Origin: Hydrogenophaga taeniospiralis CCUG 15921
Lineage (GTDB): Bacteria; Pseudomonadota; Gammaproteobacteria; Burkholderiales; Burkholderiaceae_C
Direction: 5' to 3'
DNA: 64,000 nucleotides
Assembly: GCF_001592305.1 (NCBI RefSeq)
Contig: NZ_BCWR01000012.1
Coordinates: 62,001 to 126,000, forward strand
The notes under the pieces were generated by a model. The model searched no databases, was not told where the DNA came from, and was given only the letters and a program-made list of their open reading frames with translations. The position numbers were made by a program, and so were the translations under genes. Every line of letters starts with the position of its first letter. Positions within the stretch are counted from its first letter, which is position 1. This document shows positions 20,744 through 28,282 of the stretch, one piece after another.

Positions 20744-21523
20744 TCACAACGCGGCGCGCAGTGCCTCCAGGTACTGCGGGCTGTTCGAGATCGTATTGTG
20801 GTCGGTGCCCGGTATCACGGAGAGCGATGCCACCCCGTCGGCGAAACGCGTGCGCAGGCGATCGGTGCTCCAGCGCGGAATCACGTTGTCGAACTCGGCC
20901 GCCAGCAGCAGCGTGGGCACCCGGATCGAGGGCGCATGGCGCCACGACTCGAATTTGTCGGTCAGCAACCACCGCACCGGAAACACCGGGAACTGCCGCG
21001 CCGCGAGTTCCACGACGCTGTCGTACGGCGTCACAAGCACGAGGCGCGACACCGGCCGCTGGCTCGCGAGGTGCACGGCCACGCCGCTGCCCAGGCTGCG
21101 CCCCAGCACGGCCACGTCCGGGTGTTCGGCGTGCACCAGGTCGAACAGGGCCTGTGCATCGCTCTTCAACAAAGCTTCGGTGGGTGCGCCTGGGCTGCCG
21201 CCGTAGCCGCGGTAGTGCAGCAGGTAGATGGCGTGGTCCGGAAACGCGCTGGCAAACCAGGGCAGCTTCTGCGACACGTCTTCGGCGTTGCCGCCGAAAT
21301 AGATCAGGGCCTTCGGGCCACTGTGCGGCCGCACCGATACCGCCAGCTCGGCCCCCTCAACCGCGAGCCTGCGCGTGGTGTCCGGCCCCGCCAGGGCGCT
21401 GGGCTGGGGAAAGTACAGGAACGAGCGCTGAAACGCGTACAGGGCCACGCAGGCGCCGATGTACAGCAAGACAACGAAGGCCAGGAACCAGAGGGTGGCG
21501 CGCATGGGTCTGGAGCATGCCAT
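20744..21523 (-). CDS. Membrane-anchored alpha/beta hydrolase (Bem46/YfhR-like)
   Basis: 259 residues from the ATG at 21523; starts at 21505 and 21544 are also possible because no ribosome site is decisive. An N-terminal anchor (LWFLAFVVLLYIGACVALYAF) is followed by the hydrolase fold. The oxyanion region is YFGGNAEDV, the nucleophile Ser is in GRSLGSGVA, an acid is in AEFDNVIP, and His is in PGTDHNTIS. The order and spacing fit the Bem46/YfhR group of serine hydrolases. It lies between a helical hypothetical gene upstream and MAPEG downstream, all on the same strand. Substrate unknown. Confidence 0.85.
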   Translation of the reverse strand: MACSRPMRATLWFLAFVVLLYIGACVALYAFQRSFLYFPQPSALAGPDTTRRLAVEGAELAVSVRPHSGPKALIYFGGNAEDVSQKLPWFASAFPDHAIYLLHYRGYGGSPGAPTEALLKSDAQALFDLVHAEHPDVAVLGRSLGSGVAVHLASQRPVSRLVLVTPYDSVVELAARQFPVFPVRWLLTDKFESWRHAPSIRVPTLLLAAEFDNVIPRWSTDRLRTRFADGVASLSVIPGTDHNTISNSPQYLEALRAAL

Positions 21524-21556
21524 ACCGCCCGAGGGAGTCACCACCGCGTTGCCCGC

Positions 21557-22147
21557 TCACGCAGAAGGCGCCATTCCCAACAGTGTCAAGGCACGCGACA
21601 GCCTGGCCATACGCTCCTGAATACCGGCCACCTCCAACTGGTGCACCTCGTCAATCACTGCGAGCAGTTCCTCGAAGTGGGTCAGATCCTCATCTGAAGA
21701 AAAAACCGCACCCTCCTCGCCAAATGTGATGGTGTTTCGACGTGAATCGATCAGGTGACAAATCGCTTCCGCGGCATCTATCCAACGCTCCCTGTTCGCA
21801 TAGAAGCTGGCTTGCGCAGCCAGCTGCCAGTTGATCGAGGAAACCAGTCCCGCTTGACGTTCCTGCTGCTCCTTGATGGGCATCTCGGCCAGCGCCTGCG
21901 CGAAGTCCCTCGAAGACGTCAACACCATCTTGCCGAACGCCTCTTTGCTTGCCGTCATGAGCTGCCGCAACTGGCCAAGCGTGGCCAGCGAGCGCTGCGT
22001 TCCCGCAACGGTCGACAGATGTTCTTGAACAAGCACCCTCTCGATCTGGAGCTTGGCCTGTTCCTGATTGAATGCCTGCGTGACCTGCACGCCAACCGCG
22101 AGATGGCGACGAGCGATGTTGATGAAATTCAGAGTCGAGGCGTGCAT
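21557..22147 (-). CDS. Hypothetical all-helical protein
   Basis: 196 residues that I do not recognise. There is no signal peptide or membrane helix. The sequence is rich in Gln, Glu, Leu and Ala and should form long helices throughout; the first ~110 residues loosely recall phasin-like proteins. A short acidic segment (FSSDEDLTHFEELLAVIDEV) lies near the C-terminus. The ATG is followed by a normal codon pattern for this genome. It precedes the hydrolase gene by about 30 nt on the same strand. Confidence 0.65.
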   Translation of the reverse strand: MHASTLNFINIARRHLAVGVQVTQAFNQEQAKLQIERVLVQEHLSTVAGTQRSLATLGQLRQLMTASKEAFGKMVLTSSRDFAQALAEMPIKEQQERQAGLVSSINWQLAAQASFYANRERWIDAAEAICHLIDSRRNTITFGEEGAVFSSDEDLTHFEELLAVIDEVHQLEVAGIQERMARLSRALTLLGMAPSA

Positions 22148-22258
22148 TGGGCGCTGAGCTTGGATGAATGTTGAAAAAAACTCCCGGCTCGAGTCTGGCA
22201 GAAGGCTATGGGTGGGAACAAGGGCCCGGCCCAGACGCGTTGATGTCGCCCAGGAAGT

Positions 22259-22597
22259 TCAGGCAGAACCCTTGGGCGGCAGGGTGACCACAAACTGTTC
22301 ACACCGTTCAAGCCAGAAACGAAGTTGCTCATCTGACTGCACGCCTGGCGCATCGACGAACACATACCCCTGCATGGGCCTGCCCGTGAAATCCATCTCG
22401 CGCACGTGGCTGCGGCTCAGGGAGTCCGCGTGGTTGCCCTTCCCAACGCGAGCCATGAGCGCGCCATTCGAGACACCCACGAACATGAGCCCCCGATGCA
22501 GGAAGGCGATGCCACCAAACATCTTCTTCTCGGTGATGGCCGGGTTGTCCGCGAGCGCTTCGCGGATGCGCTGGGCGAGCTGTTCGTCGTAGGCCAT
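22259..22597 (-). CDS. TfoX/Sxy N-terminal domain protein
   Basis: 112 residues matching the TfoX N-terminal domain: AYDEQLAQRIREALAD, KKMFGGIAFLHRGLMFVGV, and the C-terminal LRFWLERCEQFV. The full competence regulator TfoX also has a C-terminal domain, absent here, so this belongs to the common stand-alone group with unknown function. It overlaps no neighbour but sits 4 nt from the end of the VOC gene and is likely in its operon. Confidence 0.88.
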   Translation of the reverse strand: MAYDEQLAQRIREALADNPAITEKKMFGGIAFLHRGLMFVGVSNGALMARVGKGNHADSLSRSHVREMDFTGRPMQGYVFVDAPGVQSDEQLRFWLERCEQFVVTLPPKGSA

Positions 22598-22601
22598 GGT
22601 G

Positions 22602-23012
22602 TTACTCCGCAGTGGCGATCTCGTCGTAGCCTCTGCCGACGAACTGGAGCAGGCAGAACCCGTGGCCGAACGGATCGGCCATGAGCGCGATCTTTCCCCA
22701 GCTGCTGGACCGAACCGCCGCTTCGAGGATTGCGCCCGCGTTCAGTGCCCGCTGCACCGCGGCATCGATGTCCGCCACCACCAGGTCCAGGTGCACCGGC
22801 GTCCAGTGCCGCCCATAGTCGCGCACCTGGCTGGAGGCCTGGGTCGCCGGGCTGCCGGCGGGCTTCACCAGGAGATAGATCGCGGAGGAAGCGCCCAGCA
22901 GTTCAACCCCATCCGCGCCAAAGCGCCGCCCTACCTGCAGATCGAACGCGCTCGTGTAGAAACGCAGCGCCTTGTCCAGGTCATCCACATCGATGTTCAC
23001 GAGCAGTTCCAT
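22602..23012 (-). CDS. VOC superfamily (glyoxalase/dioxygenase-fold) protein
   Basis: 136 residues with two beta-alpha-beta-beta-beta halves: LLVNIDVDDLDKALRFYTSAF and VHLDLVVADIDAAVQRAL, ending with DPFGHGFCLLQF. This is the vicinal-oxygen-chelate fold. Metal ligands are only partly clear, so glyoxalase activity cannot be claimed. The gene lies 19 nt after the thioesterase gene and 4 nt before the TfoX-N gene on the same strand, in a run of small accessory genes. Confidence 0.88.
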   Translation of the reverse strand: MELLVNIDVDDLDKALRFYTSAFDLQVGRRFGADGVELLGASSAIYLLVKPAGSPATQASSQVRDYGRHWTPVHLDLVVADIDAAVQRALNAGAILEAAVRSSSWGKIALMADPFGHGFCLLQFVGRGYDEIATAE

Positions 23013-23031
23013 GGCAGCACTCCTTGACCGA

Positions 23032-23484
23032 CTACGCGCCCGTGGTGCCCAGCGCGACGAATTCGCCTTCGAAATGGCCCGCTTCAGCGCCGTCGTACCA
23101 GAGCGTTGACGAGACGGTGATTCTGGCGCGGGCCTTGCGCTCCAGCATGCGCGTGAACGCTTGCCATGCCTCGGGCGTCGGGCTTTGCGCGCGCGCCGTG
23201 AAGTGACCCACGATCGCGTGCTCGTAGCTCATGGTGTTGCGCTGGATGACCAGCCGGGTCTTGTAGCCCGCCGCGGTCAGCTTCGTGTGCAACAGCGACC
23301 AGGCCGAGAGGATGGCCAACGCGGAGGCGCTGCCACCGAACACGGTGTCGCGGTGGTTGATGTTGGGTCGCAGCGGAGCGCCCAGCACCACCTGCACAGG
23401 CGACGCCTCTTCCACGGAAACCTGCATCGCCAGCGACAGGGGAATGTGCTCGTGCAGGTACTGTTCAAGTTCGTGGGGTGTCAC
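23032..23484 (-). CDS. YiiD C-terminal-type hotdog thioesterase
   Basis: 150 residues from a GTG at 23484 with GAGGAG 7 nt upstream; a much longer frame continuing to 23856 is antisense to grpB-like coding and is rejected. The hotdog pattern is INHRDTVFGGSASALAILS followed by the central helix SAWSLLHTKL. This is the domain found at the C-terminus of YiiD and as a single protein in many proteobacteria, annotated as putative thioesterase. The start overlaps the GrpB-family stop by 4 nt, so the two are translationally coupled. Confidence 0.85.
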   Translation of the reverse strand: MTPHELEQYLHEHIPLSLAMQVSVEEASPVQVVLGAPLRPNINHRDTVFGGSASALAILSAWSLLHTKLTAAGYKTRLVIQRNTMSYEHAIVGHFTARAQSPTPEAWQAFTRMLERKARARITVSSTLWYDGAEAGHFEGEFVALGTTGA

Positions 23485-24101
23485 TGGTTTTCTCCTCGGT
23501 TGTCTGGGGTTTGAGATGCAAGACCCGGCCCGGCGTGCCGCGGCGGGTCTTCGGCATGAGCCGGCTGCACGGCGCCGGACACAGCGCGGACAAACCCGGC
23601 CTTGGCATCGGTATAGGCCTCCCGGTCGTTCGCGTGTTGCTCGGCGGAGCGGGCTTTGAGCTCGGCATAGCGGGCGGCGAGCGCGGGGTCGGCGCGAAGC
23701 GCATCGCGAAAACGCAGCCGTTCGTGCCAGGCCTGACTCTCGTGCACCACCACGTGCAGGTGGTGGGTGCGGTGGCCGTCGGCCCAGCGCATGAACCATT
23801 TCCGGTCGCTCAGCGAGGCGTTGAATTCGGCCGAGGTGGTGTAGCCGCACGCGCACAGTGGCGCCGCCACCGACTCGGCCACCGCCATGGACGCGACACC
23901 GGCCATGATGTCAATGATGGGCTTGGCCGCCAGGCCTGGCACCGCCGTGCTGCCGATGTGCTGCAGATCGAGAAACACGCCGGGAATCACCCGCAGCAGG
24001 CGTTCCCGCTCGGCGGCATACGCCGCAGGCCACGAAGAGTCGTAGGCCTGCAGCCTCACCGCTTCGTGGATGGCCGCCGCCAGCGACTGCTGCTCGTTCA
24101 T
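23481..24101 (-). CDS. GrpB family (UPF0157) nucleotidyltransferase-fold protein
   Basis: 206 residues. Conserved segments: YDSSWPAAYAAERERL, the signature HIGSTAVPGLAAKPIIDIM, and HLHVVVHESQAWHERLRFRDALR. The family has a nucleotidyltransferase-like fold and poorly known activity; GrpB is a name from old reports and not related to GrpE. The C-terminal ~30 residues (after AVSGAVQ) are extra and Pro/Gly-rich. It overlaps the thioesterase start by 4 nt. Confidence 0.9.
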   Translation of the reverse strand: MNEQQSLAAAIHEAVRLQAYDSSWPAAYAAERERLLRVIPGVFLDLQHIGSTAVPGLAAKPIIDIMAGVASMAVAESVAAPLCACGYTTSAEFNASLSDRKWFMRWADGHRTHHLHVVVHESQAWHERLRFRDALRADPALAARYAELKARSAEQHANDREAYTDAKAGFVRAVSGAVQPAHAEDPPRHAGPGLASQTPDNRGENQ

Positions 24102-24105
24102 GGCG

Positions 24106-24663
24106 CTATGCCACCGGAAACGAGGGGCCCTGCTCGGCTCGCCCCTGAAGCACGGCCGCGTGCAGCGCGGCCAAGGAGCGCCGGATAGCGGCGCTGACCA
24201 GCGGGTCTTCGACCATGCCGTCTTCGCCTAGATGGGCCCCGAGCAGCGGGACACTGAGCGAAGCCGATTCGACGATCTCGGCCGACATGGTCTTGAGCGT
24301 TTCGCGCAGCGCCGCGTCGGCATGGTGCGCACGCGGCGAAGCGTTCAGGACCGCGACACGCTTGCCCACGAAGGGCTCAAAGCTGACCAGCCAGTCCAGC
24401 GTGTTCTTGATCGCGCCGGTAACGCCATGGGCGTATTCGGGGCTCGCAATCAACAGCGCGTCCGACGCGGCAACCGCAGCGTGCAACGCGCGGACCGGTG
24501 AAGGCAGCTGCGCCTCCAGATCGGGATTGAAGAGCGGCAGCTCGCCCACACCGTGAAAGACCGTGAGCTGGACCTCCGGCGGCGCCAGCCGCGCCGCTGC
24601 GCGCAGGAGCGCCGAATTGATGGATGCAGCCCGCAGGCTGCCCGACAGGCCCAGGATTTTCAT
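24106..24663 (-). CDS. NADPH-dependent FMN reductase family protein
   Basis: 185 residues from the ATG at 24663. The FMN-binding loop GLSGSLRAASINSALL is at the N-terminus, SPEYAHGVTGAIKNTLDWL at ~78-97, and a nucleotide-fold core between. This family reduces FMN, quinones, azo dyes or chromate with NAD(P)H in the cytoplasm; the physiological substrate is unknown. It lies 4 nt before the GrpB-family gene and 52 nt after the MOSC gene on the same strand. Confidence 0.9.
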   Translation of the reverse strand: MKILGLSGSLRAASINSALLRAAARLAPPEVQLTVFHGVGELPLFNPDLEAQLPSPVRALHAAVAASDALLIASPEYAHGVTGAIKNTLDWLVSFEPFVGKRVAVLNASPRAHHADAALRETLKTMSAEIVESASLSVPLLGAHLGEDGMVEDPLVSAAIRRSLAALHAAVLQGRAEQGPSFPVA

Positions 24664-24715
24664 GGTGTCCAAGTGTGTGAGAAGAGAGATGCCCGACCCG
24701 GCCTGGTGGGCCTGG

Positions 24716-25258
24716 TCAAACGCGCTCCAGTATGCGGTGGGGCCCTGCCGGCAGCCGCAGAGAAATGGCATCACCCGGCCGCACGACCCCGCCGGCAACC
24801 ACGACCCCCATGACGCCGGCTTTGCGCACCAGTTGACCTTCTGGCGTGCGGCCGAGCACTGCTGCCGTCAGGCCTGGCTGAAACTGGTTCAGTTGTTCGC
24901 ATGGATTGCGCAGACCGGTGAGTCTGACGATGGCCGAAGGACCTATGTGCAACTCGGAATCCACCGGCAGCGCCAGCAGCTTGAGATGGCATGTGGTGAT
25001 GTTCTCGCCGATCTGGCCGGGAGCCACCTCGAACCCCTGCGCGGCCAGCTCCTCAAACAGCTCGACATGGATGAGGTGGACCTGGCGCAGGTTCGGCTGC
25101 GAAGGGTCCAGCGCCACCCGCGAGCGGTGCTGCACGGTGACCCCGCAATGCGCGTCCCCATCCACCCCAAGGCCCGCCAGCAGGTTGATCTGCGAAGCAA
25201 TGTCCTTGCTGAAAGCGTGGACCGGGCTGGAACCGACGGCAACGACCTGAGGATTCAT
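24716..25258 (-). CDS. MOSC domain protein (molybdenum cofactor sulfurase C-terminal type)
   Basis: 180 residues from the ATG at 25258 (another ATG two codons earlier). The MOSC fold is seen in GVDGDAHCGVTVQHRS, VHLIHVELFEELA, GQIGENITT and the conserved Cys in LTGLRNPCEQL. MOSC proteins transfer sulfur for the molybdenum cofactor or, as YiiM and YcbX, help detoxify N-hydroxylated bases. This stand-alone short form resembles the YiiM side. No molybdenum genes are nearby. Confidence 0.88.
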   Translation of the reverse strand: MNPQVVAVGSSPVHAFSKDIASQINLLAGLGVDGDAHCGVTVQHRSRVALDPSQPNLRQVHLIHVELFEELAAQGFEVAPGQIGENITTCHLKLLALPVDSELHIGPSAIVRLTGLRNPCEQLNQFQPGLTAAVLGRTPEGQLVRKAGVMGVVVAGGVVRPGDAISLRLPAGPHRILERV

Positions 25259-25289
25259 GAGCATGGCAAGCGTCCGGCGTTTCGGCAGC

Positions 25290-25703
25290 CTACTTCGCTC
25301 GCCTGGGCTTGGCCTTGGCGGCGGTATTGAGGGCGATGGCGGCACGGATAAGCGCCTTGAACGCAATCGCATCAACCACCTCACCCTCGCGGATGTCGAT
25401 CGCACGCCGGGTGTTTCCGTCAAGGCTCGAATTGAACAGCCGGGCCGGGTCGTCCAGCGAAGCCCCCTTGGCGAAAGTCAGTTTCACGACCGACTTGTAG
25501 GACTCCCCGGTGCAGATGATCCCGCCGTGCGACCACACGGGCGTGCCCATCCACGTCCACTCCTCGACCACCTCCGGGTCGGCCTCTCGGATGAGCTGGC
25601 GCATCCTGCTCAAGGTCTGCCCGCGCCAGTCCGCGAGATCGGCGATGCGTTGGTCGATCAGCGCAGAGGCCGACAGGCCCTCGGTCGAATCGGGTTTTTT
25701 CAT
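25290..25703 (-). CDS. DUF1801 domain protein
   Basis: 137 residues. The DUF1801 (YdhG/YjbR-like) pattern is WRGQTLSRMRQLIREADPEVVE, WTWMGTPVWSHGG, then KLTFAKGASLDDPARLFNSS. This small alpha/beta family is common in soil bacteria and has no established function; it is sometimes next to VOC or SRPBCC genes. Cytoplasmic. A basic tail (AKAKPRRAK) ends the protein. Confidence 0.87.
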   Translation of the reverse strand: MKKPDSTEGLSASALIDQRIADLADWRGQTLSRMRQLIREADPEVVEEWTWMGTPVWSHGGIICTGESYKSVVKLTFAKGASLDDPARLFNSSLDGNTRRAIDIREGEVVDAIAFKALIRAAIALNTAAKAKPRRAK

Positions 25704-25833
25704 GGGTGCCTCCTGAAGCTTCTGGACTCTAAAGCACTATGAAAATCTGTTGTTGCATGGTGTTTTAGAAGGCCGAAGGCGCGCCCGGCACCATCATCCA
25801 GGAAGCGGCGGTTAACAGCACCCAGGCCCCCCT

Positions 25834-26124
25834 TCAAACCCGAATGACCTCGACTTCATGCGATCTCTCGGTGGAAAAGCTTCGGGCGAATTCGATGACC
25901 TCGGCCTCTGATTCGCCAGGATGCGAGGTGGTGGTGATGAATGTGGCTTCCGAGCCGTCGGCTCCCATGCACATCCAGTCCAGCGCATCCTCCCATTTTT
26001 CGGCGTCGACACCCAGGGCGCAGAACAGCTCAATCTGGCTCTCGATCAGTTCCCGCAACAACGGATCATCCCGGCTCGCGACGTAGCCGGAGGTAGAAAC
26101 CAGAACGATCTTCCCGCTGTGCAT
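25834..26124 (-). CDS. Hypothetical 96-residue protein downstream of selD
   Basis: Start at the ATG 26124 has GGCGG upstream; a GTG at 26148 directly after the selD stop is an alternative. The protein is acidic with a beta start (KIVLVSTSGYVASRDD) and an alpha/beta body (LRELIESQIELFCALGVDAEKWEDALDWMCMG). The position four codons or more after selD suggests the same transcript. I do not recognise the family; a role in selenium metabolism would be guesswork. Confidence 0.6.
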   Translation of the reverse strand: MHSGKIVLVSTSGYVASRDDPLLRELIESQIELFCALGVDAEKWEDALDWMCMGADGSEATFITTTSHPGESEAEVIEFARSFSTERSHEVEVIRV

Positions 26125-26151
26125 GGCAACCGCCTGAGCCCCAGCCACGTC

Positions 26152-27234
26152 TCAAACCACCTGCAACCGCACCCCGTCAGCCACAGGCGCCACGATCTCG
26201 CCCACTTCGGCCACAGCGGTGAAGCCGTGGCGCTCGAAGATGGCCAGCACCTCGGCCACCGCTTCGGGGGCGCAGGCCACGAGCAGGCCGCCGCTGGTCT
26301 GGGGGTCGCTCAGCAGGGCCTGGTCCACTGGCTGCAGGTGCTCGCCCAGGCTCACTTCGTGGCCGTAGGCGGCCCAGTTGCGGCCGGAGGCACCGGTCAC
26401 CAGGCCCTGGGCGGCCAGGGCGCGCACGCCTTCGATCAGCGGAACGCGGTCCATGGTGATGCGCACGGTGGTGCCGGCGCCGCGCGCCATCTCCAGGGTG
26501 TGGCCGGCCAGGCCGAAGCCGGTGATGTCGGTGAGCGCATGCACACCGTCCAGCGCCGCCAGGTCGGGGCCGGGGGTGTTGAGCTGGGTGGTGGTGGCGA
26601 TCATGCGGGCGTAGCCTTCGGCGCTGAGCGCGTCTTTCTTGAGCGCGGCCGAGAGCACGCCCACGCCCAGGGGCTTGCCCAGGATCAGGCGGTCGCCCAC
26701 CTTCGCGTCGGCGTTGCGCTTGACGCGCTGGGGGTGCACCAGGCCCAGGGCCACCAGACCGTAGATGGGTTCGACAGAGTCGATGGTGTGGCCGCCCGCG
26801 ATGGGGATGCCGGCGGCGCGGCACACGCTTTGCCCGCCGTCGAGGATCTTGCCAATGGTTTCGGTACTGAGCACGTTGATGGGCATGCCCACCAGGGCCA
26901 GCGCCATGATGGGCGTGCCGCCCATGGCGTAGACGTCGCTGATGGCGTTGGTGGCGGCGATGCGGCCGAAGTCGAACGGGTCGTCGACGATGGGCATGAA
27001 GAAGTCGGTGGTGGCGATCAGCGCCTGTTCGTCGTTGAGCCGGTACACGGCGGCGTCGTCGGCGGTTTCGATGCCGACCAGCAGCTCCGGGGGCATGGGC
27101 ATGGCGCTGCTGCCCTTGAGGATGTCGCTGAGCACGCCGGGCGCGATCTTGCAGCCGCAGCCCCCGCCGTGCGAGAGGCTGGTGAGGCGGGGTTCCTTGG
27201 CGGTGGTGGTGGGTTGGGATGTGGGTGCGTTCAT
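26152..27234 (-). CDS. selD: Selenophosphate synthase SelD/SenC
   Basis: 360 residues. The enzyme makes selenophosphate from selenide and ATP. The glycine-rich active loop is HGGGCGCKIAP: C26 corresponds to the catalytic Cys17 of the E. coli enzyme and K29 to Lys20, so this is a Cys not a Sec form. ATP and metal motifs follow: ETADDAAVYRL, TTDFFMPIVDDP, AGGHTID and LSDPQTSGGLL. It lies 46 nt downstream of senB, in the genetic setting called senC in selenoneine clusters. Whether it also feeds selenocysteine or selenouridine pathways depends on genes outside the window. Confidence 0.96.
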   Translation of the reverse strand: MNAPTSQPTTTAKEPRLTSLSHGGGCGCKIAPGVLSDILKGSSAMPMPPELLVGIETADDAAVYRLNDEQALIATTDFFMPIVDDPFDFGRIAATNAISDVYAMGGTPIMALALVGMPINVLSTETIGKILDGGQSVCRAAGIPIAGGHTIDSVEPIYGLVALGLVHPQRVKRNADAKVGDRLILGKPLGVGVLSAALKKDALSAEGYARMIATTTQLNTPGPDLAALDGVHALTDITGFGLAGHTLEMARGAGTTVRITMDRVPLIEGVRALAAQGLVTGASGRNWAAYGHEVSLGEHLQPVDQALLSDPQTSGGLLVACAPEAVAEVLAIFERHGFTAVAEVGEIVAPVADGVRLQVV

Positions 27235-27280
27235 CGGCGGGTTCGGTGGGTCGGATCGTTGGGGTGCGCTGCGGCGGCGC

Positions 27281-28270
27281 TCATGGGCTGTGCCGCAGTT
27301 CGCCCAGCAGGCTCAGCAAGGCGGCGCGCTCGGCGGCCGGTTCAAACCGGGTGGCTCTGGCTGCGCATTGTGCTTGCAGTGCAGCGAGCCAGGCGCCGCC
27401 GCTGGCGATGTCGTTGCGGCCCTGGCGCAGCAGCGCGGCCAGCGCGGCGGCGTCGCCCGCGGGGAAGTAGCCGCCGTAGTCGCTACCGAGCATGCCCACG
27501 TTGCCCGCGATGCGCGAGGCCAGCACGGGCGTGCCGCTGAGCGCGGCTTCCATGATGACGTGGGCACCGCCTTCCATGCGGCTGGGGTGCACCAGCAGGT
27601 GCGCGCGCTGGATGCGCTCACGCGTACGGGCGTGGGCCAGGCCGCCGAGCCAGCGGTAGTGCGGGCAATCGCGCATGCACTGGCGCGCGGCCTCGCCCAG
27701 CGCCGGGTCGAGCGCGTCGCCGATGTGGTCGATCCGGATGCCCTCGTCGGGCCGCAACAGGCGCGCCGCTTCCCACAGCGTCTGCGGCGACTTCTCCTCG
27801 CGCAGGTGGCCCACCATGAGCACGCGCAGCTGCGCCGTGGTCTTGGGCAGGGTGCGGCGTGGGGTGCTGGACTGGAAGACCACGCGGGCCTTGCCGCGCA
27901 GGGCCTCGGGCAGGGCCAGCAGGCCCTGATCCTGCAGCACGATCAGGCGCTGCGCCAGGGCCAACGAGCGTTGCGCGCTGGCGTCGGTGGCGATGTCGCG
28001 GTACAGGTCGGTGCCGGTGAGCACGAGCACCAGCGGCCGCCCGGGGTGGGTCTGCGCCCATGCGGCCACCGAGGCGGCAGAGCGCCGCGCGTGCAGAGCG
28101 AGCAGGATGTCCGTATCGACCGCAGCGGGGTCATCGTCGGGCCACCGCTGGGCCAGGCGAACCCGATAATGGCCCGACAGCATCTGCGCCCAGCGGCGCG
28201 CGGTCTGCCAGTTGCCGTTGTTGGCATCGGCCAGCGCGGGGGTGACGATGCAAAGAACGGGCTTTTTCAT
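27281..28270 (-). CDS. senB: Selenosugar synthase SenB (glycosyltransferase family 4-like)
   Basis: 329 residues from the ATG at 28270. GT-B glycosyltransferase: N-terminal domain with IVTPALADANNGNWQTARRW, then LVLTGTDLYRDI, and a C-terminal donor-binding domain with VLMVGHLREEKSP, LLVHPSRMEGGAHV and EAALSGTPVLAS. In known selenoneine pathways SenB joins selenophosphate and UDP-GlcNAc to make a selenosugar, forming the first C-Se bond. The identity rests on the fold together with its place between selD and senA. Its start codon is only 12 nt from that of the divergent senA. Confidence 0.85.
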   Translation of the reverse strand: MKKPVLCIVTPALADANNGNWQTARRWAQMLSGHYRVRLAQRWPDDDPAAVDTDILLALHARRSAASVAAWAQTHPGRPLVLVLTGTDLYRDIATDASAQRSLALAQRLIVLQDQGLLALPEALRGKARVVFQSSTPRRTLPKTTAQLRVLMVGHLREEKSPQTLWEAARLLRPDEGIRIDHIGDALDPALGEAARQCMRDCPHYRWLGGLAHARTRERIQRAHLLVHPSRMEGGAHVIMEAALSGTPVLASRIAGNVGMLGSDYGGYFPAGDAAALAALLRQGRNDIASGGAWLAALQAQCAARATRFEPAAERAALLSLLGELRHSP

Positions 28271-28282
28271 GGGGGTGCGTCG

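Noticed and set aside
26942-28282. Long N-terminal extension of senA
   Set aside because: It would run antisense through selD and senB; the EgtB-like fold starts just after 28283.
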